Both the position numbers and the translations under genes were made by a program. The notes beneath the pieces are model-generated. The model saw nothing but the letters and a program-made list of their open reading frames with translations, was not told the origin of the DNA and ran no database searches. From Bidens hawaiensis (Eukaryota > Streptophyta > Magnoliopsida > Asterales > Asteraceae), in the NCBI GenBank assembly GCA_021521415.1, contig JAIQDT010001112.1, positions 62,001-126,000 on the forward strand: a stretch of 64,000 nucleotides of DNA, in the 5' to 3' direction. Below are positions 23,259-35,155 of the stretch, piece by piece; position 1 is the stretch's first letter, and each line of letters begins with the position of its first letter.

Positions 23259-26182
23259 ATGGCAGCTGTAGAAGGAGCCGGTGGTGCTGGTGGTGACGAA
23301 GGTGGTGATAACAACCGTCAATTCTTTCTGGGTCACAATATGTACATCACAATGGATCCAGATGCTAGTGGTGTAGAGGATTATCGCGAGATCATCTCCT
23401 TCCTTATTCGCTCACGTATCTTCCACGCTATTACTATAACTCTACCCATTTCTCTACCGAACATTGAAGACTTCTGGCAAACGGTTGAATATGATTGTAG
23501 AGTCGAGCCCCCAGTCATGCGTGCCACAGTTAACAATCAGGAGGTGTAGTTCTCATCAGAACAGATAAGGGTCGCTTTGCAGTTTGGGAATGAAACAAGA
23601 GATGATCCTACAGACTTTACTGCTCCTTTCAGAGATGGTGCATTTTTACGAATGGGCTATTCTGGTCTATTGGGTGACACTCAGAGGCATAAGGGATTCT
23701 TGTTGGATCAATGGCGTTTTCTCATGCATGTGATGATCGTGTTCATGTCGGGTCGTAAGGCTGGTACGGACGGTATGGGTGCAACGATGCAATCGGCTAT
23801 GACAGCACTGACTTACAATAAGCCTTACAGCTTCAGTCAGATGGTGTTTTATGAAATAGATCGTCAGAGACGTGCGGTAGCTCGTGAAAGATTCTTAAGG
23901 TATCCAAGATTCTTACAAATGATCTTGAATCATGTGGCTCCTACGCTACCTCAGCGCCGTCCAATTTGATATGTAGAGAGTGTCAGCAAGAGGATATTCG
24001 CACAATGCAGATCGTCGAGTGCTCGAAGTAAACCAGAGCTTCGTCCACGACATACTCCGTTATTAGGTTATTTGATAAACCCGGCGTATGTTGCTCCTCG
24101 TGGAGACGAGTTTCGGGATCTGGCACCGCAACAAGCAGTTGTTTCTCAACCACCACCTGTGGTACATCAAGCATTGCCTGTTGCTCCTGTTGTGGCACCG
24201 GAGGAACAGGTATACCTTGAAGCTGCTTTTGGTGGCCAAGGGTTCTTTGATATTGAGCGAGTTGATCCTGAGGCAGAGATTCAGGTCTCAGTAGCAGAGG
24301 TTTCTAGTGTTGATGTGTCGATGGTAGCTACGTCTGTAGCTGATTCTGAAAGAACCGACTCTGACTCCTCAGCTGATGATGTTGCTGAAGCAAGACAGAT
24401 TTTGGTCGCCCAAGAAAGAATTCATGGAAAAAGAAAGAAAGACACAGATGACAGTGAATCTGACTTTGAGGAGGAGTTAGATCGGTTGATTCGTCTATCG
24501 AAAAGGGTCAGAACAGGTGAAGGCTCGGGAGCTGGTGAAAGCTCGAGGGTGGTTCGTTTCTCTCCACCCGCCTTATCTGGTATGACTATGGTCCCTGCAT
24601 CGATGACTGTGTCAGGACCGATCACCTCGGGTGTTCCCGTGATATCTACATCATCTTCCTTTGGCATTCCACCCACTACTTTTCAGTTTTGGCCTCCAGA
24701 AATTGTTTTCTTGCCACCTCCTACTCTTACTACATCGGAGGTTGTGGCAAGATTTGTTGAGTCGACTTTGGTTGCCACCGCGGGTTTATCTGTTACAATA
24801 CCACCTGCGGTTACTTTTCAGCCTGTTTCTGATGTTCCGGCTACCTTGGGAATCCCTCCACCGTATGCTCAAGACATTTCTCATATGAGATTTGATTTTG
24901 ATGCAACTTTATCTGACTCAGAAAGGATAGTAACTCTTGAAAGGGTCGTGGCAGAACAGTCAAGAATTAACTTGATCCAGACTCACGCCATTCAGCGCCT
25001 TGTTGCAGAAAATCAGATTCAGTAGTCCCTCCTGGTTGAGCACGGTAAACTTTTTGATGTTTTAAAATAGTTCTTAGCATCTCAGGGGGAGACGAGCTGC
25101 AAGGGCGATGAGTTGAGGACGAAGAAGAGTAATGATAGAGACGATGATCCCAATGCATCGAAAGGTGCAGGTGGTGAGTTGCCAAGAACTGAACAAACTC
25201 TTGGGACTTCCACATCTCAGGGGGAGTCAGCTGGTAGAGCAGGTGGATCAGGGGTTATGATGTGGTGGTAGTGGATGATGAGGAGATGTTGGATGACGAT
25301 ATTGTAGGTGACGACGATGTGTTACCGGTTGAAGAGATTGAGAAGATAGGAGCCGAGATTGTGATTGACAGTGAGATTGAAGAGGGAGAGATTGTGGAGG
25401 ATAATGTAGAACATGAAATTCCAGATGTTGATAAGTCAAATGGGGGTCAAGATATGGGAAGTGATGAGACTGAATGGGAAGAGCAGCCGAGATGGAAAGA
25501 AGGCTACGCTCAATGGTTCGTAAAGACAAAGAAGCCAGCGGTTCCAACTATGTTTAAAAAGAGTTATAATATCAAAGGGTATGCTGAATCGAAAAAGGGT
25601 ATTATATGCTGGTTATATGATGAGCAGTTGAGGCTATTTGTGATTAAACGCTTTGATGGGATTCAGTACTTTAAGAGGTTGTTGAGATCGTTGAATACCT
25701 TACCTGAATGTGAGGTGAAGGATTTGGCCAAGTTGGGGTTGATAAACAGGAGTGATGATAATATGGCTAGGATTATTGGGAAGATCGTGTGGAAAGAAAG
25801 TATAAAAGAGAGAAAGTTCGAGTTGTTAAAGCCGCAGAAAGGGAAGCTTGTTGAAGATAAAGACAGAGGAATGAGAGCTGATGGCAAATCTTGGATGGTA
25901 ATGAAGTATAAGCCTATCCGGTGTTTAAAAGAAGTGCAGATGAAACAAACGCCCAACGATTTCTTAAAGAATCTGAAATGATGGTATGTCGATAGTCAAA
26001 CAGCTGAAGCGGTTATGGAGGATGAAGATGAACAAGAGGTGCTGAGAGTGTATGATCCTATGCACTTGGTAAATTTGTCTCAAGCTGACTTGCAGGTGCT
26101 AGACGAGAAAAAGATATTCTATATTCCTGCATGGAAAGATGAAGCCAAGAAATATCAAAGAGTAGTTTCCGTTTGTGTCTGA
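23259..26182 (+). pseudogene. Extra 3' ORF of Copia-1, decayed
   Basis: Roughly 970 codons from ATG 23259. The N-terminal region (to about 23,960) is globular, with FWQTVEYDC, FLRMGYSG, WRFLMHVMIVFM, YSFSQMVF and RYPRFLQMIL. From memory, proteins with this pattern are often annotated beside Copia pol in Asteraceae genomes. The middle is Pro/Ser/Val-rich with a basic patch near 24,420 (HGKRKK). The C-terminal region (25,480-26,180) is a second globular part (YFKRLLRSLNTLPECEVKDL, YDPMHLVNLSQADLQVL). Stops at 23547-23549, 23967-23969, 25023-25025 and 25979-25981 and a frame change between 25025 and 25262 break it. No signal peptide or membrane helix, so calling it envelope-like is unsupported. 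Function unknown. Confidence 0.7.
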
Positions 26183-26270
26183 GAAGGCGTTCATGCTAGA
26201 AGACAAGTGACTCGAGATTTTTGGGATTACAAGACAAGTGATTGAAGATAGAGATATGAAGCTACTGCCA

Positions 26271-26278
26271 AGGGGGAG
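26271..26278 (+). other. Polypurine tract of Copia-1
   Basis: AGGGGGAG, two bases before the 3' LTR. The same octamer precedes the LTR at 42346, follows Copia-2 pol near 30382, and begins the Gypsy-3 tract. Confidence 0.85.
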
Positions 26279-26280
26279 TC

Positions 26281-26680
26281 TGTTGGTGCATTATGTCAGT
26301 AGTTCAGAATCTAGCGTCTGTAATCGTGTTAGTTTGTTTTGTTTTGGTTTGTATAGGTTGTCTCACAAGTTCGCCTAATATAAGCAAACTTGTGGACAAG
26401 CGAAGTTATTGACAACTTCGCCTAGTCTGTTAGGCGAAGTTGTCGAAGGCTTTATATTCCTCAGTTACGGCTTGTTTTAGTTAGAGATTCCAGTACGTGT
26501 AATTGTGATTGAACATCACGTGTTGAAGGGTTGCAATACAACGTGTCTTTTGAGTATTGTAACGTGTATTTGTGCTTGGTTTTAACGTATATCGCATCTA
26601 ACGCTCGTATCGTCTTACGTAGGGATTCCACACCTACGTAGTATGAGATACTTCCGTGTTGATCCGGCTGGGAACCTACA
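26281..26680 (+). repeat. 3' LTR of Copia-1 (400 bp, complete)
   Basis: TGTTGG to CCTACA; full-length partner of the truncated 1722-2104. It carries the 14-bp hairpin at 26411-26444. Its first 17 bp give the sequence that element 0 separated from the 5' LTR. Confidence 0.92.
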
Positions 26681-26934
26681 AATGTGAATCCTCGGAAGGT
26701 TCTTCATGTTAATGAGACACATGGTCAAGTGAAACCAAAATTCGTTCCAACTGAACCCATATGTCAGAACAAGAATTTGAGCATTGTTCAGGCAGCTTCT
26801 TAAGACGAAATTCAAGGAAGCCGTTAACTTATTCACAAGTGGCTGAACAACAGTTGAAATCTGTTCAAGTTAATGATCAAAGAGAAAACCAAAAGGTGCC
26901 CAAGACTGAGGCCTGGGCTGCCTTTTTGAACTAA
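26681..26934 (+). pseudogene. Copia-2 gag, C-terminal fragment
   Basis: The first frame reads NVNPRKVLHVNETHGQVKPK and ends at a stop near 26800; a second frame gives SQVAEQQLKSVQ and WAAFLN, ending at TAA 26932-26934. Its position before protease and parallel with the Copia-1 gag end support it as gag. No zinc knuckle remains. Confidence 0.55.
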
Positions 26935-26954
26935 TCACTTTTGTTAGTGTGTAG
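26935..26954 (+). promoter_or_regulatory. Candidate 3' splice acceptor at the Copia-2 gag-pol junction
   Basis: CACTTTTGTTAGTGTGTAG followed by GGTTC. Pol is open from 26955 in the -1 frame relative to gag. As in Copia-1 (5199-5218), the AG falls between pol codons. Confidence 0.4.
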
Positions 26955-29900
26955 GGTTCATCCAAGACCATCTCTGGTGAAAACTGGATCATGGATAGCG
27001 GATGTTCTCGTCATATCACTGGGAATCTCGACCTATTAACCAACGTAAGAAATATTCAAGGGGGTTATGTAGCGTTTGCTAGGAATTCTGGGGGCATGAT
27101 CACACAAGAGGGTGAAGTTTCAAATGGTCACATTACGTTTGAGAAAGCGAATTATTGCGACAAAGTTGATCATAACTTATTGAGTGTATCGCAGATTTGT
27201 TATAAAAAGTACACTACGATATTTACTGACAAAGAATGTCTTATCTTGAAATCGGGTTATGTTATTCCCGAGGGCATGGTTGTCATGCGATCACCACGAT
27301 CAAATGATATTTATGTCTTAAATATGAGTTCTAAGGTATCCACATCGATCGAAACATGTTTTGTATCGAAAGCAACCGAGAAAGACTCGATTCCATGGCA
27401 TCGTAGAATGGGTCACATACATGTCAGAAAGATGAATTATTTATTGGTAAATGACTTAGTTGAGGGTGTCTTGTTAAAGAATTTTAAGTTATCCGATCAC
27501 TGCGTTGCATGCAAAAAGGGTAAGCAGAAGAAGAAGACACATCCCTCTAAGTTATTGAATTCCATTGATACTCCTCTTGAACGACTTCATATGGATTTGT
27601 TTGGTCCTGTGAATCGTGTGAGTATTTCTGGGGATTGGTATTGTCTTGTAGTGACTGATGATTATTCAAGATACTCTTGGGTGTTATTTATGAGTTCGAA
27701 GGATCAAACACCGGTTTTGGTACAAAACCTTATTACTAAGATCGAATCACTGTATAAAAAAAAGGCGAGGAGAATCAGAAAGTGATAATGATACTGAATT
27801 CCAAAACACTATATTGGATTTCTTTTGTATTCAAAAGGGAATTCACCGAGAATATAGTGCACCTTATGTACCTCAACAAAACGGTGTTGCTGAACGGAAA
27901 AATAGAACTCTGATTAAAGCTGCACGCACAATGCTCGATGATTCTAAGCTTCCTGTCCAATTCTGGAATGAGGCAGTGAATACAGCTTGTTATACGCTTA
28001 ATCGAGTTCTATCTATGAAACGACTCAAGAAGACAAGATACGAGCTCTTAAATAATAGAAAACCTAATTTAAAGTACCTGGAACCATTTGGGTGTCCATG
28101 TACAATGCTAAAGAAGGATTCGGGTAAATTTGAAGAAAAAGCTATCGAAGGGTATTTCTTGGGATATGCATCTCCAAAGAAAAGGGTTTTTAATTTCACA
28201 TCTGGGTGTGTTGAAGAATGGTACCATGTGGACTGTCAAAAATACACAACTCCTCCTCAAGGGAAAGGTCCAGACTGGATGTTTGACTACGATAGTTTAT
28301 TTAATTCATTTACTCCTTCGACTGAACACATTGACGAAGATCTGGTTCGATCATACTTTGAAGATCATTTGACCATTCCAAGATTTTCAAGTTCTAATGA
28401 TGTTGAAGCTCAACCAGATGCTCCAACTGAAGAACCTCAAGTTGTTTCTCCAGTTGCTATGATAATGTTTCTACTTCTTCTGATGATGATCAAGCTGTGG
28501 ATCAAGTTATTGATCTTGACAGTGATAATGTTTCATATCCCGAGTTAGGTGAACATTACACTAACTTATTTGATAATGTTGTTGTTCCTGAGAATCCCAC
28601 TCTTCGGATTCATGGATATCATCCTCAGGAAAACATCATTGGCGAACTTGATGTGGGCGTTCGTACACGTCATCAAGTTGCTTCGTCAAGTGATAATAAC
28701 ATATTGTGTGCTTACACTAACATACATTCTTCGGGAATTGTGAATCTTGCTAAATTCTCTTGCTTTCTATCTCAAGTTGAGCCAAAGACAGCTCGTAAGG
28801 CACTTGAAGATCCTTCTTGGGTGGAAGCTATGCAAGATGAATTACAGCAATTTGCACGTTTGGGTGTTTAGGACTTAATAGACAAACCTGCTAGAGTCAA
28901 GAAAGCCATTCCGACTAAGTGGGTATATAAGTGTAAGAAGGATGATCATGGGGTAATTGTGAGAAACAAGGCACGTTTAGTGGTGCAAGGTTTTCACCAG
29001 CAAGAGGGTATTGATTACACTGAGGTTTATGCGCCAGTGGCAAGATTAGAGTCGATTCGAATCTTCCTGGCATATGCAGCTTATAAGAATATCAAGGTCT
29101 ATCAAATGGATGTTAAAAGTGCTTTTCTCAATGGTGAATTACACGAGGAAATGTTTGTTTTACAGCCTCCTGGTTTTGAAGATCCTGATTATCCGGACCG
29201 TGTTTACCGATTAAACAAGGCCCCTGTATGGTCTACATCAAGCCCCGAGAGCTTGGTATGGTACGCTGGCCGACCATCTAACTGATAATGGCTTCAAACG
29301 AGGGACTGTCGACTGCACTTTATTTCATAAAACTGTTGGTGACGATCTTCTCCTAGTCCAGATTTATGTCGACGATATTATTTTTGTGTCTGCAAACGAC
29401 ACATTGTGTAAGGAGTTCAAGAAGTCCATGCAAACCAAGTTCTTGATGAGCTCGATAGGAGAGATGAATTTCTTTTTAGGGCTGCAGGTTCACCAGTCTA
29501 ATAACGGAATTTTTATTCACCCGAATAAGTATGTGAACGATGTCTTGAAACGGTTCAAGATTTCTGCCAGAAAAATCCCTTTTACTCCTCTTCCAGTAGG
29601 GCACAATTTATCACCGGATGAATTGGAGGATTCCGTTGATCCTACCCTCTATCGTGCCATGATCGGTTCTTTAATGTATTTAACGGCTTCTCGCCCTGAT
29701 ATTATGTTTGATGTTTGTCTTTGTGCTAGGTATCAAGCAAGTCCACGAGTGACTCACCTAGCTGTAGTCAAGAGAATTCTTCAGTATTTGAGGGGAAATC
29801 CAGACATCGGGATGTGGTACCCCAAGGATGATACTTTCGATCTTACTGCCTACTAAGACTCAGATTATGGAGGATGCAAGATCAATTTCAAGTCTACTAC

Positions 29901-30327
29901 AGCGGGATGTCAATTTTTAGGAAGTCGGCTTGTTTCCTGGCAGTGTAAGAAGCAGACAACGGTCTCCACTTCAACCGCCGAATCTGAGTATGTTGCAGCC
30001 TCGAGTTGCTGTTCCCAGGTTTTGTGGATACAACAACATCTTCGCCACTACGGTTTGAAGTTTCTTACTACTCCCATTTTAATTGATAATTCTGCTGCTA
30101 TTAGTATCACCAAGAATCCCGTTCAACATTCTAAAACGAAATATATCGAAATGCGATATCATTTTATACGGGATTGTTATGAAAAGAAAATAATTGATCT
30201 TGAGAAAGTTCATACAGATTTTCAAAAAGCCGATCTATTTACCAAAGCGTTTGGTAAAACACGTTTTAACTTTTTCCTTGGTTTAAATGGATTGAAGACC
30301 CTTGTTGAAATCCTAAAATTAGGATAA
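26955..30327 (+). pseudogene. Copia-2 pol, decayed
   Basis: Protease (MDSGCSRHITGN, 26991), GAG-pre-integrase (RRMGHIHVRKMNYL near 27400), integrase (TEFQN near 27790, VPQQNGVAERKNRTL near 27870), RT ([20 protein letters not shown] near 28970, YVDDII near 29366), RNase H (DSDYGGC near 29860; YHFIRDC; DLFTKAF). Lesions: frame changes near 27,775, 28,465 and 29,225; stops at 28869-28871 and 29854-29856. The final stop is at 30325-30327. Domain order is Copia. Confidence 0.92.
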
Positions 30328-31692
30328 TTATCTTTAAATTGCTTTATTGTGTTAGCTTACTTCTTTATGTTTTTAGGTTTTAGGGGGAGAATTTTAGAAA
30401 ATTCAAAAAGATTGTGCTTTGAGTTTGTATAGATAAAACCCAAAAACATTAGAAAACATAGAAAAACCAAAAATATTTTTTTCTTGTTTTTATTCTAAAA
30501 AACCAAAAACATTTTAAAAATATTTCTTTCTTGTTTTTAATCTGAAAAACCAAAACCTTTTTAGAAATTAGAAAATCTCAAAAATATTGTGATTTGTGTT
30601 TGTACAGAAAAATTTCTGAAAAAGGCAAAAAGAATGTGAATTTTTCATTTTAAAAAGAAAAATCCGAAAAGACAAAAAGATTGTGTTTTAGTTTGTATAG
30701 AGAAAAACCAAAAATATTTTTGCAGACGTTTTTTAGATTATTTTCTCGCTGAAAATTATGTCGGTTATTTAAGTTTGTGAAGCATGCTTGCATGTCTAGG
30801 TCCTATTATTCACTTGTGAATAGATGGTTGGACATTTATTTATAAATTCAAGTTAACTAGGGCGATTAAATTAATCTTTTCTTTATTTTATGCTCCTCAA
30901 AATTTTGAGTTTTTGAAGCAAAAAGAGAACATGATAGTACATTGATTATCTTGACCCCAAATCCAGCAAAAAGTAAGCTTAAAAGACTGTGTGCTTAATT
31001 GCATTGGTGCATTGATAGGTCTTAAAACAACCTAGTAGAGTAAAGTATGTGATATAAACATAAAGAAACGCCAAATTAAAAGAGGTGTTAGTCTCTAGCA
31101 AAAGTCTCGGTGAGGATGGCAGAAATGTAATAACCAGTCATACTCAAGCCTTATATTTGTTGATCACCCAAAAATAAAATAAAGCAAATAACAAGCGTTA
31201 GGATTCTGGACACTGTGAGTCTATATGCGGCTTAACCGTCTGGGTATTCATAAGCATGAATATTTCACTCGCTTTCTAGAGCAAACCAAAAGTCATTAAA
31301 CTTGATCACTGCTGTACTTCGTACAATTTAAATTACTGACTTGATCAAAAACCGATGTTAGTCATACAATTGTTCCTCCCTTGCGTGCGTCTTAATACCA
31401 ATAAGAAACGGTCCCCAGGGGATACAATGTATGTAAGCCGACAGATGGACTCGTGCATACTCACTCACAGTAAAGGAAACTTGATGCATTGCTCAAAATT
31501 TCAAAATTGGTATAAAAAATTTTGATCAACAATATAATGGTTTAAGTCAAGTTGGGGTGATTTGGCAAAAATCAAATTAAGCTTGAACCGAAATTAGAGG
31601 CTGATAGTTTTTGATATTCTGTGCTTTAATTGAACAAATTAATCATATCACAAAAATACTTGAATGTATGTTATAAGATTTAAGTGAACAAC
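30328..31692 (+). other. Post-pol spacer of Copia-2
   Basis: 1.4 kb without a credible gene. An AGGGGGAG tract follows pol at about 30382, then several imperfect direct repeats of AAAACCAAAAA(T) type (about 30,440-30,720), then AT-rich sequence. It ends at the Gypsy-2 LTR, with AACAAC just before it. Confidence 0.55.
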
Positions 31693-34600
31693 TGTGACAT
31701 TCGTGACAAAACGAGGTATATTATATTCACTATGTAGCAAGTAAACGATAAATCGGTTAATTCGTAGTGCTTAAACAAGTAACCGACCGATACTAATTAT
31801 GACCCGTATACATACTGAGGGGTCATATACGAGTTATAGATATATTATAGAGGCTAACATATTGATATTTAGGCCCCAGTACGTTTAAAACTCTTTAAAC
31901 GAAAAAGGTTTCGTTTATCGATACGCTATAAGCTTAAACGCAATCGTTAATATCAAAACGAGCATTGTAGCATCCGTTAAGCCGAAAAAGATTTATAAAA
32001 CACATATATGACATGTTATAAGCAATCCGTGAATATATTTTGGAATTTTACAACGAGTCAGTACGTTTTTCTTATTTTACAAAAAGAAGCTGAAAAACAC
32101 TCGTTTTCGCGCTGGTTTTCGCACTCGAACTAGTTTTTTTGCGAAAAACCAAACCCAAATTAATTTTGGACCGAAGTTTACGTATGGCACGAATACCGAG
32201 GCACCATTGGGCCAAAATGGAGGCCCAATGGGCCTTATACATTGGCGGCCGCAAAGGGGGCAGCCCACCCCCTTCTAGTATTTTCTATATAAAAAAAAAT
32301 TTAGAGATATTTTGGACCAACTTTTCCAGAAAATACTTACCCTTGCTGTTCTTCTTCATCCTCCATCCCAAACCCTAAGGTAAATATTGATTTTTACATT
32401 GATTTTAACCATGATTAACATAGTTTAACCATGAAAAATTAATCCTTGATTAGTTTTAAACATGGTTAACCATCCAAAAAGCATAAAAATCAAGTAAAAT
32501 CATGTTTTGATGTTTAAAATGTTTACAAGCCAGGAACATATACTTTTTTGATCAAAAACGCGGATTAGAACATGAATACAACGTTTTTACGGTTTGAAAG
32601 TTCTGTTTGAACCCAAAACCGAAACCCTAATTATCAAGGCTGTAACATGGATGATTTATTCTTGGTTTGATGTTATATGATATTTAGATACACTGAGTTT
32701 AGAACCCGAGACCCGGAAAGTCGTTTAAGCTAGCAAAACTCATCGAAAACCGACAAGGTAAACCCGTAACACTCGTTTAAGGGCTGTTTAGTATTAAGTT
32801 ATGACGTGCTTCTTTTTAGCTTGAAAAAATTTGCAGGGACATTAGGGATCATATAAATGAGTCCCAGTTCAAATTTGGTAATTTTTCAATAAACAGAGAA
32901 TATTTGGTGAATTTATTTCCGTTTATGAGCGTTTATTTAGGAAAAATAGCTAACCATATTGAAAAATTATGAAATTTGGATTTGGAGATTAATATGTAAT
33001 GCTAAGATCACTAGTAAAGTTTGGGGATCATTGGAAATGCCTAAGTATGGTTTGTGCAATTATGATTTAACCGAATTTTAACAGCCGAAAAACATACAAA
33101 AAGGAATTTTGTCCAAAGAGTTAGGTTTTGGAGATTTTGAAGGGCCTATGTAATAACATTGAGGCAATTTGTAAAAATTATCGGATTTTTCGGAGGTAGT
33201 TTGATATAAACGGGCCATTTATTACACGATTATAACCTATTAAATGAATTTTTAGAAATAAATAATTAATCATAAAAATTCTGAAAATATTTTTATAAAA
33301 TTCTACATATTTTAATGTATTTTTACAAAAATTTACATAATTTATATATAAGTACATATTTAGTTATGATTAATTAAAGATTTAAATTATTATTGTTTTA
33401 ACGAAACCGGCAGTTTGATGTTTAACGGACTAACTGGTACGTCAAAATATCAAAAGTGGTCAAATATTGTATTTTTGGATGAAATTGATAAAAACGAACT
33501 TTTTACTAGAATTCCGGACAATTTGGGTGGATTGTACGCGTTTTGTATAATCAAACCCGTGTGAAAACGGAAACGAACCCTGCGGTCAATCCATATACCG
33601 AAACCTTAAAATTCTTTTATAAATTAAATCATTTTATCAATCAATATGTTTACTTAAGTTTTTATGATCTTACCTATTCCCGAAACGCGTAAACGATCAA
33701 CTTGGCTAGGCTCGGAAAACGGTGAAACTGAGCCAAATCTGATTTTAAGTATTTCACAGTATAAAACGTCACAATCTAAGACTATGGTCATGTTTTGGGC
33801 CTAACAGCTATAACCAAACTAGTTATACAGCCCAATTTGGTTTAAACATTGTACTAGTATTAACAGTACGATACCTATTATAGGATACAAGCTATAATCG
33901 AGGCATAACACTTATTGACGTATATTACCTGCTAGAACTACAATAAGGTGAGTTTCATGACCCCACTTCCTAAATTGTTTTACGAACTTTTGGGGTGGAA
34001 AGCATGTTTACATATATTTATATACTTGAAAACGTGTGGTGATGTGAATTATCTAAGTACTAACACTTAAAAGTCCCCACAAACACAAGTGATTAACTTC
34101 GTGCCGGTGACGTGTGGATAGTACTATCGATTTGACAAACCCAACTGACAGACCCGGTGGGGTATTCCGGAACATGTTAACCCAGTTGCACATTGTCATT
34201 TAAATTTATTACATACTGCTATGTGGTGTTAGACATAGTACATACTTGGGGCAAAGTGGCTGTTAAATGCCAACGGGAGTGCATGGGCAGGGGTGGCCAT
34301 GTGTTTTAGCTCGTTTCTCTTTCACTTGTGGCTTAGTATAATACATCATACACATACATGTATACATACACACTGTAAACTTTAAGAACTCGTATACTGA
34401 TTTCGTTGATACTTGTGAAACTTGAAACTCACCAACTAGACGTAGTTGACCTGTTTTAACATGCTTTTCAGGTAAAGCAAAGATGGAATGATTTGCTTAC
34501 ATTCTTGGTGTTAGGAATGAAGTTGAATAGCTGTGAATAGATGCAGATATATAATATTGAATAAGAAGCTCGTAAACCGGTTATGTGTTTCTCATCTAAT

Positions 34601-34737
34601 TTGTAAACATAGTACCAACCCATGTAATATGATGTAAATTAGTTTGCGAATTTCTTTATAAACAATGTTGTTGATACCAGTATTATCTGTTACATTCCCG
34701 TTTTACGCTTCCGCAACTACCTAGTCGGGGTGTGACA
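31693..34737 (+). repeat. 5' LTR of Gypsy-2 (about 3045 bp)
   Basis: TGTGACATTCGTG to GGGGTGTGACA, ending five bases before the primer site. The partner LTR is missing, so the left edge is inferred from the terminal pattern. The segment 34,086-34,290 is recognisably related, on the opposite strand, to part of the Gypsy-4 LTR (57,650-57,925). Confidence 0.75.
32286..32293 (+). promoter_or_regulatory. TATA box of the Gypsy-2 LTR
   Basis: TATATAAA in an otherwise GC-richer context, about 90 bp before AAACCCTAAGGTAAATATT (near 32370), which looks like a leader with a 5' splice donor (AAG/GTAAAT). Confidence 0.5.
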
Positions 34738-34742
34738 GAAAT

Positions 34743-34755
34743 TGGTATCAGAGCC
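34743..34755 (+). other. Primer-binding site of Gypsy-2
   Basis: TGGTATCAGAGCC, five bases after the LTR end, complementary to initiator-Met tRNA. Confidence 0.9.
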
Positions 34756-34994
34756 ATTGGTTATAAAGAATTAGGTTGTCCCTTAGGATACCTTAAGATA
34801 ACCGTAGGCTCAATTAACTATGGGAATAAAATAATATTAAATAATATACACTGATGATTCTCGTGATGAACGCGAATGGACAAGTGGGTTATTATGGTCC
34901 GGAACGTAATAACGGACTTGTTTGTACGAGGGAATTCGGGAAGAAGTCGGTAAACAATCCAATAAGTAAAAACAGCAACATATGTTCATAAAAT

Positions 34995-35008
34995 ATAATA
35001 ATAATAAC

Positions 35009-35045
<37 letters not shown>
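34995..35045. repeat. TAA trinucleotide microsatellite
   Basis: About 16 TAA/AAT repeats with one C interruption in the Gypsy-2 leader. This is a likely polymorphic locus. Confidence 0.95.
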
Positions 35046-35049
<4 letters not shown>

Positions 35050-35155
35050 TATATATGTATATAAACGAATATTTGTGCTTATGTGTATAAATACCTGCAT
35101 GTATTTTACTATGATTAATATAGAAAGATATTATTCTTATTACTAACCACTGTGC

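Larger units (their letters stand above)
1722..26680 (+). mobile_element. Copia-1: Sirevirus-like Ty1/Copia element, interrupted by Gypsy-1
   Basis: Order: truncated 5' LTR, Met-tRNA primer site, repeat-rich leader, gag with two zinc knuckles and a coiled coil, protease, integrase, reverse transcriptase, RNase H, long spacer, extra 3' ORF, polypurine tract AGGGGGAG, 3' LTR. Without the 12.7-kb Gypsy-1 insertion and one TSD copy it is about 12.25 kb, very long for an element with 400-bp LTRs. Copia order (integrase before RT) is explicit. The extra ORF and the AGGGGGAG tract fit Sirevirus-type elements. About a dozen LTR differences over 383 bp by eye, and several stops and shifts in gag, pol and the extra ORF, make it non-autonomous now. 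The expected right TSD copy is AATGT at 26681-26685; the left copy is off-window. Confidence 0.9.
26681..31692 (+). mobile_element. Copia-2, proximal segment (gag end to post-pol spacer)
   Basis: Starts mid-gag where Copia-1 inserted and runs through protease, integrase, RT and RNase H to the point where Gypsy-2 inserted (31693). It is related to Copia-1 but clearly diverged, and has several frameshifts and stops. Its 5' LTR and most of gag must lie left of the window. The segment 38630-43477 is probably its 3' end. Confidence 0.85.

Noticed and set aside
23259..26182. Calling the extra Copia-1 ORF an envelope gene
   Set aside because: No signal peptide, transmembrane helix or cleavage site is visible; position alone is not enough.
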